Positions 35,910 through 42,441 of a stretch of DNA of 64,000 bases are shown in pieces (within the stretch, counting starts at the first letter, position 1; the number at the start of each line of letters is the position of its first letter). The translations under genes and the position numbers were made by a program. A model generated the notes under the pieces. The model saw only the letters and a program-made list of their open reading frames with translations, was not told where the DNA came from and made no database searches. The stretch spans positions 27,772 through 91,771 of the forward strand of contig JAHFCF010000009.1 of NCBI GenBank assembly GCA_023249645.1. The letters run 5' to 3'. Source of the stretch: Elusimicrobiota bacterium (GTDB lineage: Bacteria; Elusimicrobiota; Elusimicrobia; UBA1565; UBA9628).

Positions 35910-36265
35910 ACCTCGGCGAGCGCTTCGACGTCTCCCCGGCGAAGGTCGAGGAACTCAAAGCCCGCATCGCCAAGCTCGGCATCCACGTCTCCCTGATCGA
36001 AGAGTCGTTCGTGCGCGGCTCAGGCAAGGGCGGACAGAAGATCAACAAGACCGCTAACTGCGTCCAGCTTTATTATCCCCCTCTGGATGTCCGAGTCCGC
36101 TGCCAGCGCGAGCGCAAGCGCACCATCAACCGCTTTTTAGCCCTGCGAGAGCTTGTCGATCGGATCGAGATGAAGGTGTCGCCTGAAACCTCGCAGCGCC
36201 TGCAGGACTTCGAACGCATCCGCCGCCGCAAGGCCCAAAAAAAGTATCGGGGCACTCGGGGTTGA
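35906..36265 (+). CDS. Class I release-factor-like protein (GGQ domain only)
   Basis: A 119-residue protein holding only the peptidyl-tRNA hydrolase domain of class I release factors. The GGQ motif is in [20 protein letters not shown] and a basic tail follows ([13 protein letters not shown]). It lacks codon-recognition domains, like ArfB/YaeJ and the mitochondrial ICT1 and C12orf65 proteins, so a ribosome-rescue role is likely. The start is a GTG that overlaps the sdhB stop (GTGA), with GAAGGA just upstream. Its last 19 bases overlap the 3' end of the tRNA-Pro gene on the other strand, so the C-terminal residues are encoded by the complement of a tRNA. Confidence 0.85.
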   Translation: MNLGERFDVSPAKVEELKARIAKLGIHVSLIEESFVRGSGKGGQKINKTANCVQLYYPPLDVRVRCQRERKRTINRFLALRELVDRIEMKVSPETSQRLQDFERIRRRKAQKKYRGTRG

Positions 36266-36319
36266 ACCGAGAACCTCCTGGTCCCAAACCAGGCGCTCTG
36301 CCAATTGAGCTATGCCCCG
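36247..36319 (-). tRNA. tRNA-Pro(UGG)
   Basis: A 73-base cloverleaf reads on the minus strand. The acceptor arms CGGGGCA and TGCCCCG pair fully, with discriminator A. The D arm is AGCTCAATTGGCAGAGC. The anticodon stem-loop is CCTGG-TTTGGGA-CCAGG with anticodon TGG. The T arm is CTCGG-TTCAACC-CCGAG. The CCA end is not encoded; after the discriminator comes TACTTTTTT, which may help termination. Confidence 0.96.
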
Positions 36320-36331
36320 TCTCCGCTGATT

Positions 36332-36736
36332 TTACAATAATCTCGCGTACTCTTTAATCAACACGTTCTCCTCTCTGGAAATCCGATCTTTAAGCACGGC
36401 GACCATCCTGCCGAAATCGGCGGGGATGTCGACCGCCGAGGGATTCTTCTCGTATTTTCTGAAGAAAGACAGGACCGTTCTCGTGACCTCATCCATATCC
36501 TTGGCAAAAACGTCCAAGATCCATTGCAACTCCTGATGGTCCATGGCGCGCTTTCTTAAAGGCGGATACAGATGCTGTTCTTCATTGCGGAGATGGTCCA
36601 AGATCATCTCTTTGGCGGCCAGCAATCGCTCCTTTCCCCGGGCGCTGGCAATATCGAGCTTGGGGATCGCCTCCAAAACCGTGGCAATAGCCGCATGCTC
36701 GGATTTCCATGCTTTCTCGAATTCAGGCACATCCAT
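36332..36736 (-). CDS. Hemerythrin-like (HHE) domain protein
   Basis: A 134-residue four-helix protein of the HHE cation-binding family. Likely diiron ligands are the His in KSEHAAIAT, the His/Glu/His of LDHLRNEEQHLYPPL and the Glu in RISREENVLI. Such proteins bind oxygen or sense oxygen, nitric oxide or iron. One expected histidine near the C-terminus is replaced by acidic residues, so metal content is uncertain. It is a single gene, directly downstream of the tRNA-Pro gene when the tRNA is read in reverse, and divergent from the gene at 36790. Confidence 0.82.
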   Translation of the reverse strand: MDVPEFEKAWKSEHAAIATVLEAIPKLDIASARGKERLLAAKEMILDHLRNEEQHLYPPLRKRAMDHQELQWILDVFAKDMDEVTRTVLSFFRKYEKNPSAVDIPADFGRMVAVLKDRISREENVLIKEYARLL

Positions 36737-36789
36737 ACCGCTGACATTCTATCACTTAGCGAAAGTGTTATAATCGCCTTTCTCCACAG

Positions 36790-37869
36790 ATGCCTTCCCC
36801 GAACCTCCAAGTCCTGATCGGCCCGGTCCAAGAGACCCCTCTGATCATTGGGCTGCCCGCTGTCCTGCGCTTGGCACAGAAGATCTCCGAAGAGGTGGTG
36901 CCCGAACGCATCGTCCTGGAAAACATCCCCAGCGGATTCACTGAACGCTGGGCACCTCAGCTCTCCAGTTTGGACAAGTTGGCGCCGACGCTGCGCAACG
37001 GCGACCCGGTTCTGGCGTTTTCCTCCAGAGGACTTCCCCAAAACGGAGCCCTCAAGCGCTTCCTTCTCGCCGCCCAAGGCGCGGGCCAGCCTCTGCGCTG
37101 GATCCATCAAGGCCAAGTCGTGGCCTCGTGGGTCCCCTCCTCGGCTGTCCAGACCGAAGGACGAACTTGGGAAGGAAAGGACGATGATTGGGAAGATCTC
37201 AGCAGCCCGGGCGCCATCGCCCGCGCCGAGCAGGACATCTTCGACGGCCTCGTCAAGGACGTGGACGGCTACATCGCGCGCTTCGACCGCCGCCTCTCCA
37301 TCCCTCTGTCCCGCTGGATGCTCAAAGCGCCGATCACCCCCAATCACATCACGCTGGCCAGCCTCCTCTTGGGCCTCGTGGGAGCGGCCGCTCTCGCCTT
37401 CGGTTCCTACGCCGGGCAGGTGGCCGGCGCGCTGCTTCTGTGGTTCTGCGCCATCCTGGACGGCTGCGACGGCGAGGTGGCTCGCTTGAAGCTCCTCTGC
37501 TCGCCCTCCGGCGCGGCCTTCGACCTCAGCGCCGACCACATCGCGCATCTGGCCATCTTCGTGGCCATCCCGCTCGCCGTGCGCTCGGTCAACCCGCAGG
37601 CGCAGATCCTGCTTCCCGGCCTGCTCATGGTCTCCGGCATGCTCGCCTCCATGTTCACCGTCTGGAAGCTCATCTTAAGCCGCCCCCTGCCGGCCGCAGA
37701 CCCTCTGCGCCTGATCTTCGAGCGCATCGCCAGCCGCGACTATGTCTATCTCATCGTGGCCCTGGTCGTCCTGCAAAAGCTGCATTGGTTCCTTTGGGCC
37801 GCGGCTTTCGGGACGCACTTCTTCAATCTCTTCCTCTGGTGGACCTTCCTGCGCCGCCAGAAGGCCTAG
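36790..37869 (+). CDS. CDP-alcohol phosphatidyltransferase family protein with N-terminal extension
   Basis: A 359-residue protein. Residues about 155-359 form a CDP-alcohol phosphotransferase domain with several membrane helices and the signature D-G-x2-A-R-x8-G-x3-D-x3-D, seen in CDGEVARLKLLCSPSG then AAFDLSADH. It transfers a phospho-alcohol from a CDP donor to make a phospholipid or an inositol-phosphate-type product. Residues 1-150 have no clear family. They occupy the place where bifunctional enzymes carry a nucleotidyltransferase domain, and may be a reduced version of one. A TATAAT at 36769-36774 lies 15 bases before the ATG. It ends two bases before the GYF_2 gene. Confidence 0.85.
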   Translation: MPSPNLQVLIGPVQETPLIIGLPAVLRLAQKISEEVVPERIVLENIPSGFTERWAPQLSSLDKLAPTLRNGDPVLAFSSRGLPQNGALKRFLLAAQGAGQPLRWIHQGQVVASWVPSSAVQTEGRTWEGKDDDWEDLSSPGAIARAEQDIFDGLVKDVDGYIARFDRRLSIPLSRWMLKAPITPNHITLASLLLGLVGAAALAFGSYAGQVAGALLLWFCAILDGCDGEVARLKLLCSPSGAAFDLSADHIAHLAIFVAIPLAVRSVNPQAQILLPGLLMVSGMLASMFTVWKLILSRPLPAADPLRLIFERIASRDYVYLIVALVVLQKLHWFLWAAAFGTHFFNLFLWWTFLRRQKA

Positions 37870-37871
37870 CC

Positions 37872-38279
37872 ATGGCTCAGTTCTTCTGGTTCGACGGTCA
37901 GGCGCCGCAAGGACCTTTCGAGATCCCCGAGCTCCTCGATAAGCCCGGCTTCGGTCCGCAGAGCATCGTCTGTCCCGTGGGAGCCAGCCAACCCGAGGAT
38001 TGGAAACCGGCGGCCTCCTTCGAGCCTTTCCGCGAGGTGTTCGCCCCGCCGGCGCCTCCTCAGGAAAAGCCCGCGGAGATCCCCGAGCCGGAAGAAGCCT
38101 CGATGAACATCGGCCTCATCATCGCCGCCGTGCTCATCGCCTGTTTATGCGCGGCCCTGGCTGGGCTTTATCTGAGGAATCCCTCGGCGCCGCCGCAGCC
38201 GGAGGGTCCGGTCGTCAACTTGGCTCCTCCGACACCTGCCAAGCTCCCGGTGCAGCCGGGAACGCCGATCCAGGAATGA
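37872..38279 (+). CDS. GYF_2-domain membrane protein
   Basis: A 135-residue protein. The first 50 residues (AQFFWFDGQAPQGPFEIPEL, then PVGASQPEDWKPAASF) match the GYF_2/DUF4339 pattern, a small domain that probably binds proline-rich peptides. A Pro/Glu-rich linker follows, then one membrane helix (about residues 78-98, IGLIIAAVLIACLCAALAGLYL) and a Pro-rich tail. The start at 37872 follows the stop of the CDP-alcohol phosphotransferase gene by two bases. Function unknown. Confidence 0.8.
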   Translation: MAQFFWFDGQAPQGPFEIPELLDKPGFGPQSIVCPVGASQPEDWKPAASFEPFREVFAPPAPPQEKPAEIPEPEEASMNIGLIIAAVLIACLCAALAGLYLRNPSAPPQPEGPVVNLAPPTPAKLPVQPGTPIQE

Positions 38280-38282
38280 CCG

Positions 38283-41225
38283 TTAACGCCTAGACTTGGA
38301 AGCGGCCCTCATCTGGTCCAGATTCCGAGAGGCCCGGTAAAGAAGTGCCGCGTAGGACTTCCGAGTCACGATCTCGAGCTCCTCGCTGACATGGTTGACC
38401 GCGTAGATGTGGAATTTCCCCGCCTTGACAGCCTCAACCACCGCGCTGGAAAGCTGGAGGTTGGCCACGTTGCCCACGGGGATGATGACGCCCTGATCGC
38501 CGGTCAAACCATGCGCCTTGCAGATCTCGAAAAAGCCTTCGATCTTCTCATTAGCCCCGCCGATGACCTGCAGATTGCCGTATTGGTCGGCTGAACCTGT
38601 CATGGAGTATATCTGCAAGATGGGCGCGTCCGCGAGGAGGGACACAGTCGCAGTCATCTTCGCCCCAGTCGAAGAATCGCCATCGATGCCCCCATAGAGT
38701 TGCTCTTTTTTCACATGCACTCGCGCGGGGAACGGCTGAGACCGGCCTTGCCGATCCTTGCTAAAGAGGGAGAGGATGAAGCTGTCGATCTCTGCAACCC
38801 CGGCCCGATAACTGTCCCCAGCCCAACCGACTTTTTGATCCAGATCCTCCACGCCCCCCTCCCCCTTGGGTTCGGACTGAGTGGCGGTCGCTCGACTTGC
38901 CACACCGAATTTTCCCAAGAGGATGGTGAGGCTATTCACCTGGCCGACTTTCGACCCGGAAGTTTCCACGCGCACCCTCCCCGTGGAATACTCTTCCATA
39001 TGGGCCTTATAGTCGATGTCCCGCGCCTGGCGCTCAGCCAGGACTGCCTCGACATGCGCCCGGGAGACCAAGGCCTGCGCCTGACCCCACTGGCTCGCCT
39101 CTCGAAGGAGCTTGTAGATCTCGCCGAACTCGGCGGTCAATTTCTCATTGCTTTCCGCCAAACGCGCGGCATACTCGAGAACCGCGGCGATGCCGCTCTG
39201 CTCGAAATCCCTGATCATGCCGGCGCTCTTGACGATGGAGCTTTTTATGAAATCCACATACCCGGCGATCGTGGCGTCATCGATCTTCAGCTGCAGATCG
39301 AAATTCACCGAGGCATTGAAATGCTTGCGAAAACCCCTATTATCCTCAGCCAACATATCCCTGAGATGCGGCGGGCCGATGAGGATCACCTTCACCGTGG
39401 ACGGCACATAATGCTGCTTGCCGCCTTCCTCGGCCATAGGGCCGGCGCCATCCTCCAAGAGGCCCGCTTGGCCCGAAGTCAGCGCCTGCATGATCGCCTC
39501 GAGAACGTCGGTCTTCTGCTTCAGGACATCCACGACATCCAAGATCAGATAGCCCCCATTGGCCCTGGCGTATGCTCCCGGCTCGAGGGTGGGCCCTCCG
39601 ACGGATGGTCCTCCCCTGCCGTGCGAATTCGGAGTGAAAGAACCGAAGATATTATGCCGGGTGGGATCCTTCACCATGATGACTGGCGCACCCGCGCCGG
39701 GGGTGTTCTCCACCATGACGCTGGCCCGATACAATTCCTCCGGCGGCATCTTCTCCTCCTTCGGGTCGTCTGGAGGAAGAAAATCATTGAAGTTCCCCAC
39801 CGCATGATGGAACAACTGTTGGACATACTTGCCTGCCTCGGCATTGTTCTGCGCAGCCAACAGCACGGCCCGGCCGATGCCAAAAGGCTTGCCCAATTGC
39901 GCCTTGAGGGCCGCTTTGAGTTCTTCAGAAGCGGCTTTACCCTTCTCCTCCTGATAGGCGTCCTGCGTTCTGATCATCCCATCGAGGATCGGCTTGGCTT
40001 TGGCCAGCATCTCGGCTATGGCCTGCTCGATCTCAAGCGAGGTCGCTTGTTTCGTCTCGATCAGGTTTTCGATTTTTTCTTGCGAATCCAGGGGCTCATC
40101 TCCCAAGGTCAGGAACATGACATACCGGCCATTCTCCTCTGCCCGTTTTTGAATGGCCACGCCAAAGCGCCCCCGTCCCACCTTGAGCTTGGCGACCAGG
40201 GCTTGGATCCCATCCAAGGCCTCAGCCTTCTTTTGATCAGCTTCTGCCTGCAAGGATTGCGACATCTTCAGAAATAGCGCAGGCGCCTTGGCCTGCATGT
40301 CTTCCAGGAACTGCTGCATGCCGGCGACAAAGTCTTTCCCGCGGCCCGCGTCGAATCTCAGGGTCACCGGCTGATCCATGTCCTCGAAATTGGTGACAGA
40401 CACCAGATCCGGAGGGGTAGGCATCTTGGGCGCGAGCTCTGAGAGGACTTGCGAAACCGCCTTCTCCCGGCCCATGCCGTCGAAACCGGAGACATAGACG
40501 CTGTATCCCGGACCAGGCATGCTCAAAGCCCGGCGGAGATCCGCCATCGCCTGCTCTTGACCGATGACCTGATCCGGCTTCCCAGGGAGATCCTTCGTGC
40601 TCTTCGGGAGCAGCTCAGGCGCGGGCGTCCAGCGCAAGCTCTCGACAGGCAACTCGAAATCCTTGGCCGGGCGAGCCGCAGGCAGGGACTTCTCGACCTT
40701 GGCCAGCAAAATCTTCTGGATTGGCGGAACCATCCACAGATGATTCGCCAGCCTCTCCCATGGGCCGGCGATCAAGGCTTCTTCAGCGGCCTTGATCACA
40801 GCGGTATTGTCATAGATTGAAGACAGATCGATGCTGGAGACACTGCCTCCCGGGGGAGCGGCGAGCATCGCGGACATGCGCATCAAGCGCTCGCGCGCCG
40901 GTCCTGACGGGAGAGACGAGACCGCGGCGCGTATCTTCATCACCGTCCCCGGAGTTCTGGGGAGCTGAGCGAAGTCGACGCCGATCGTCTGGAACTGCCG
41001 GGAGAAATCTCCCGCGGGATTGGCGGCCATGGCCTGGCGCAGGGCCTCGATGGAATCCAGCGCCGGAGCCAGCCGTATCGAGCCCATGCCGCCGGGAGTC
41101 AGCGGCTGCGCGTTCAACCTCGAATGCGGGACATCCATGCTCATGGCAGCCGCCAGGCCAGGGAAAATCAGAGCTGAAGAAAGGACAAGAGAAAGGATTT
41201 TCGCGTTCCATGGAGAAATCTTCAT
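38283..41225 (-). CDS. Lon-related protease (LonH/YcbZ-like) with an N-terminal signal peptide
   Basis: A 980-residue protein. The start at 41225 is set by AAAAGGA about 8 bases upstream and by a TATAAT further upstream; a longer frame to 41318 would cross both. The N-terminus is a clear signal peptide (ILSLVLSSALIFPGLAAAMS). Residues about 200-700 resemble the AAA+ and insertion regions of YcbZ-type Lon-related proteases, but the Walker A region reads SGFDGMGREKAV and lacks the usual GKT/GRT. The S16 protease domain is well conserved: YGGIDGDSSTGAKM contains the catalytic Ser (about residue 848) and GGANEKIEGFFEIC the catalytic Lys (about 892). Such proteases are cytoplasmic and ATP-dependent, so export is unexpected. 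Confidence 0.85.
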   Translation of the reverse strand: MKISPWNAKILSLVLSSALIFPGLAAAMSMDVPHSRLNAQPLTPGGMGSIRLAPALDSIEALRQAMAANPAGDFSRQFQTIGVDFAQLPRTPGTVMKIRAAVSSLPSGPARERLMRMSAMLAAPPGGSVSSIDLSSIYDNTAVIKAAEEALIAGPWERLANHLWMVPPIQKILLAKVEKSLPAARPAKDFELPVESLRWTPAPELLPKSTKDLPGKPDQVIGQEQAMADLRRALSMPGPGYSVYVSGFDGMGREKAVSQVLSELAPKMPTPPDLVSVTNFEDMDQPVTLRFDAGRGKDFVAGMQQFLEDMQAKAPALFLKMSQSLQAEADQKKAEALDGIQALVAKLKVGRGRFGVAIQKRAEENGRYVMFLTLGDEPLDSQEKIENLIETKQATSLEIEQAIAEMLAKAKPILDGMIRTQDAYQEEKGKAASEELKAALKAQLGKPFGIGRAVLLAAQNNAEAGKYVQQLFHHAVGNFNDFLPPDDPKEEKMPPEELYRASVMVENTPGAGAPVIMVKDPTRHNIFGSFTPNSHGRGGPSVGGPTLEPGAYARANGGYLILDVVDVLKQKTDVLEAIMQALTSGQAGLLEDGAGPMAEEGGKQHYVPSTVKVILIGPPHLRDMLAEDNRGFRKHFNASVNFDLQLKIDDATIAGYVDFIKSSIVKSAGMIRDFEQSGIAAVLEYAARLAESNEKLTAEFGEIYKLLREASQWGQAQALVSRAHVEAVLAERQARDIDYKAHMEEYSTGRVRVETSGSKVGQVNSLTILLGKFGVASRATATQSEPKGEGGVEDLDQKVGWAGDSYRAGVAEIDSFILSLFSKDRQGRSQPFPARVHVKKEQLYGGIDGDSSTGAKMTATVSLLADAPILQIYSMTGSADQYGNLQVIGGANEKIEGFFEICKAHGLTGDQGVIIPVGNVANLQLSSAVVEAVKAGKFHIYAVNHVSEELEIVTRKSYAALLYRASRNLDQMRAASKSRR

Positions 41226-41316
41226 GATAAATTCCTTTTCAACTATTTTCTTGCTCCTATTATAGACAGGAAGAGCATGAAGCCGTATAGGTCCAAAGAC
41301 CTTCTTCCCGTCAGAC

Positions 41317-41344
41317 AAAAGGCCTAGACTCGCCTAGGCCTTTT
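41317..41344. promoter_or_regulatory. Second copy of the AAAAGGCCTAG-N6-CTAGGCCTTTT palindrome
   Basis: An 11-base-pair perfect inverted repeat with loop ACTCGC. On the minus strand it starts 5 bases after the stop of the secreted-protein gene and ends in TTTTG, so it could serve as a terminator. It is also about 90 bases upstream of the Lon-like gene. Identical arms and the CTAGGCCTTTTGGG extension at 24977-25008, where no gene ends, argue for a regulatory role in addition or instead. Confidence 0.55.
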
Positions 41345-41349
41345 GGGCC

Positions 41350-41913
41350 TCATTGGAGGGACTGGGAACTGCGGAAAACCACCGCCAAACCGCTCGCATC
41401 GTCGGCCGAAGTGTAAGCGGAGAGCTCGGCGGCCGCGATCTGGACGGCTGGTTCGAAATGGATGCCGCGCTGGGCGCCGGGCAGGACCTTGCCGTCCGCG
41501 ATCAGAGCCTGAAACACGACGACCGGCGCGCCGACGTCCTCCGAATCGAGTTCCACCGCCTTGGCAAAGGACCGCGCTTCGATGCGGCAGCTGGCGACCA
41601 CGGAGATGCCGCCGGTAAGATAATTGACGTTGGCATGGAGCTCCCGGCTGGACCCGGCCTTGCACGCGTAGTTCCAATGGCCGCCGCCTTTTTTATCGAT
41701 CCGCAGCGTCAGGCGCGAGCCGTCGGCCAGAGACCGCCCGCTCGCATCCAGGGAAAAGTCAAAATCGACCTTGTAGCCTTGCCAGCCGAATCGGTCGGCG
41801 AACTCGACGCGCTGGCCCAGGGGCTCGAATTCCCCTGCATCGGAGAGGGAATACCTCTGCGCCCAAGCCACGCTCGGCGCCAGCATCAAGACGGCAAAAA
41901 GGAGGTTTTTCAT
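41350..41913 (-). CDS. Secreted protein of unknown function
   Basis: A 187-residue protein with a clean signal peptide, MKNLLFAVLMLAPSVAWA, cut before QRYSLS. The mature part is beta-rich with two cysteines about 40 residues apart (NYACKAG and VVASCRIE) that could form a disulfide. No family is recognised. A possible promoter, TTGAAA-N18-TAATAA, lies upstream on the minus strand, and AGGGCG precedes the ATG. The palindrome at 41317 follows the stop at once. Confidence 0.78.
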   Translation of the reverse strand: MKNLLFAVLMLAPSVAWAQRYSLSDAGEFEPLGQRVEFADRFGWQGYKVDFDFSLDASGRSLADGSRLTLRIDKKGGGHWNYACKAGSSRELHANVNYLTGGISVVASCRIEARSFAKAVELDSEDVGAPVVVFQALIADGKVLPGAQRGIHFEPAVQIAAAELSAYTSADDASGLAVVFRSSQSLQ

Positions 41914-42033
41914 CGCCCTGGGATACTCGGGATGATAACAGGGCTGATTTACGGATTTATTACAGGAGTTAGACAGGGTCTTTCAAAAATGTTTTAATTT
42001 TTTGTCGCAGAAGCCGCAGGAGGATAAGACATC

Positions 42034-42357
42034 GTGAGAAAGAAAGGTTTGTTGTCCGTGAAGATACCCGGTCCGAGCAAGACCGTCAAGACCAAGCCGG
42101 TCTCAAGCGCGCTCGGCATCGACTATCCGCAGCTGGGCGAGACGGTGTGCCGCGGTCATTACGCCGTCCGGATCTCGGGAGGCGACGGCTCATCCCAGGT
42201 TTCCATCGACTCCGGCGCCTGGCAGGAATGCCGCGCCGATGCCGGCTATCACTGGTACGATTGGTTCCCGGAAACGCCGGGCAGCCACCTCATCTCGGTC
42301 CGATCCCGCGTCAACAGCAAGTGGGGCAAGGCCGAGCGGACCTGCAGCGTCGAGTAA
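42034..42357 (+). CDS. Small protein with a beta-sandwich (Ig-like) pattern
   Basis: A 107-residue protein starting at GTG 42034 with a strong AGGAGG nine bases upstream. The N-terminal 25 residues are basic and Ser/Pro/Lys-rich without a signal peptide. The rest (residues about 28-107) has alternating strands and repeated aromatic residues: HYAVRISGGDGSSQVSID, GYHWYDWFPETPGSHLISVR. Short bacterial Ig-like or carbohydrate-recognition domains look like this. Three cysteines are present. Function unknown. Confidence 0.7.
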   Translation: MRKKGLLSVKIPGPSKTVKTKPVSSALGIDYPQLGETVCRGHYAVRISGGDGSSQVSIDSGAWQECRADAGYHWYDWFPETPGSHLISVRSRVNSKWGKAERTCSVE

Positions 42358-42426
42358 ACCCAGGCCTTCCCGCGCCAACCGCCTCTCCCCCTTCGCTTGA
42401 GCAAGCGGAGCAGGATGTTTTTATCT

Positions 42427-42432
42427 TAAAAT
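42427..42432 (+). promoter_or_regulatory. -10 box nine bases before the transketolase-like start codon
   Basis: TAAAAT at 42427-42432 is followed by 9 bases and the ATG at 42442, without a convincing ribosome-binding site (GGGG only). It fits the recurring short-distance pattern. TTGAGC lies upstream but with a 24-base spacer, so the -35 is unclear. Confidence 0.4.
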
Positions 42433-42441
42433 AGGGGCATC

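Noticed and set aside
38700-40277. 525-codon + strand ORF inside the Lon-like gene
   Set aside because: It is antisense to a gene with clear protease motifs, and its translation is rich in Leu/Arg/His without domain or start signals. It is a shadow of a GC-rich gene.
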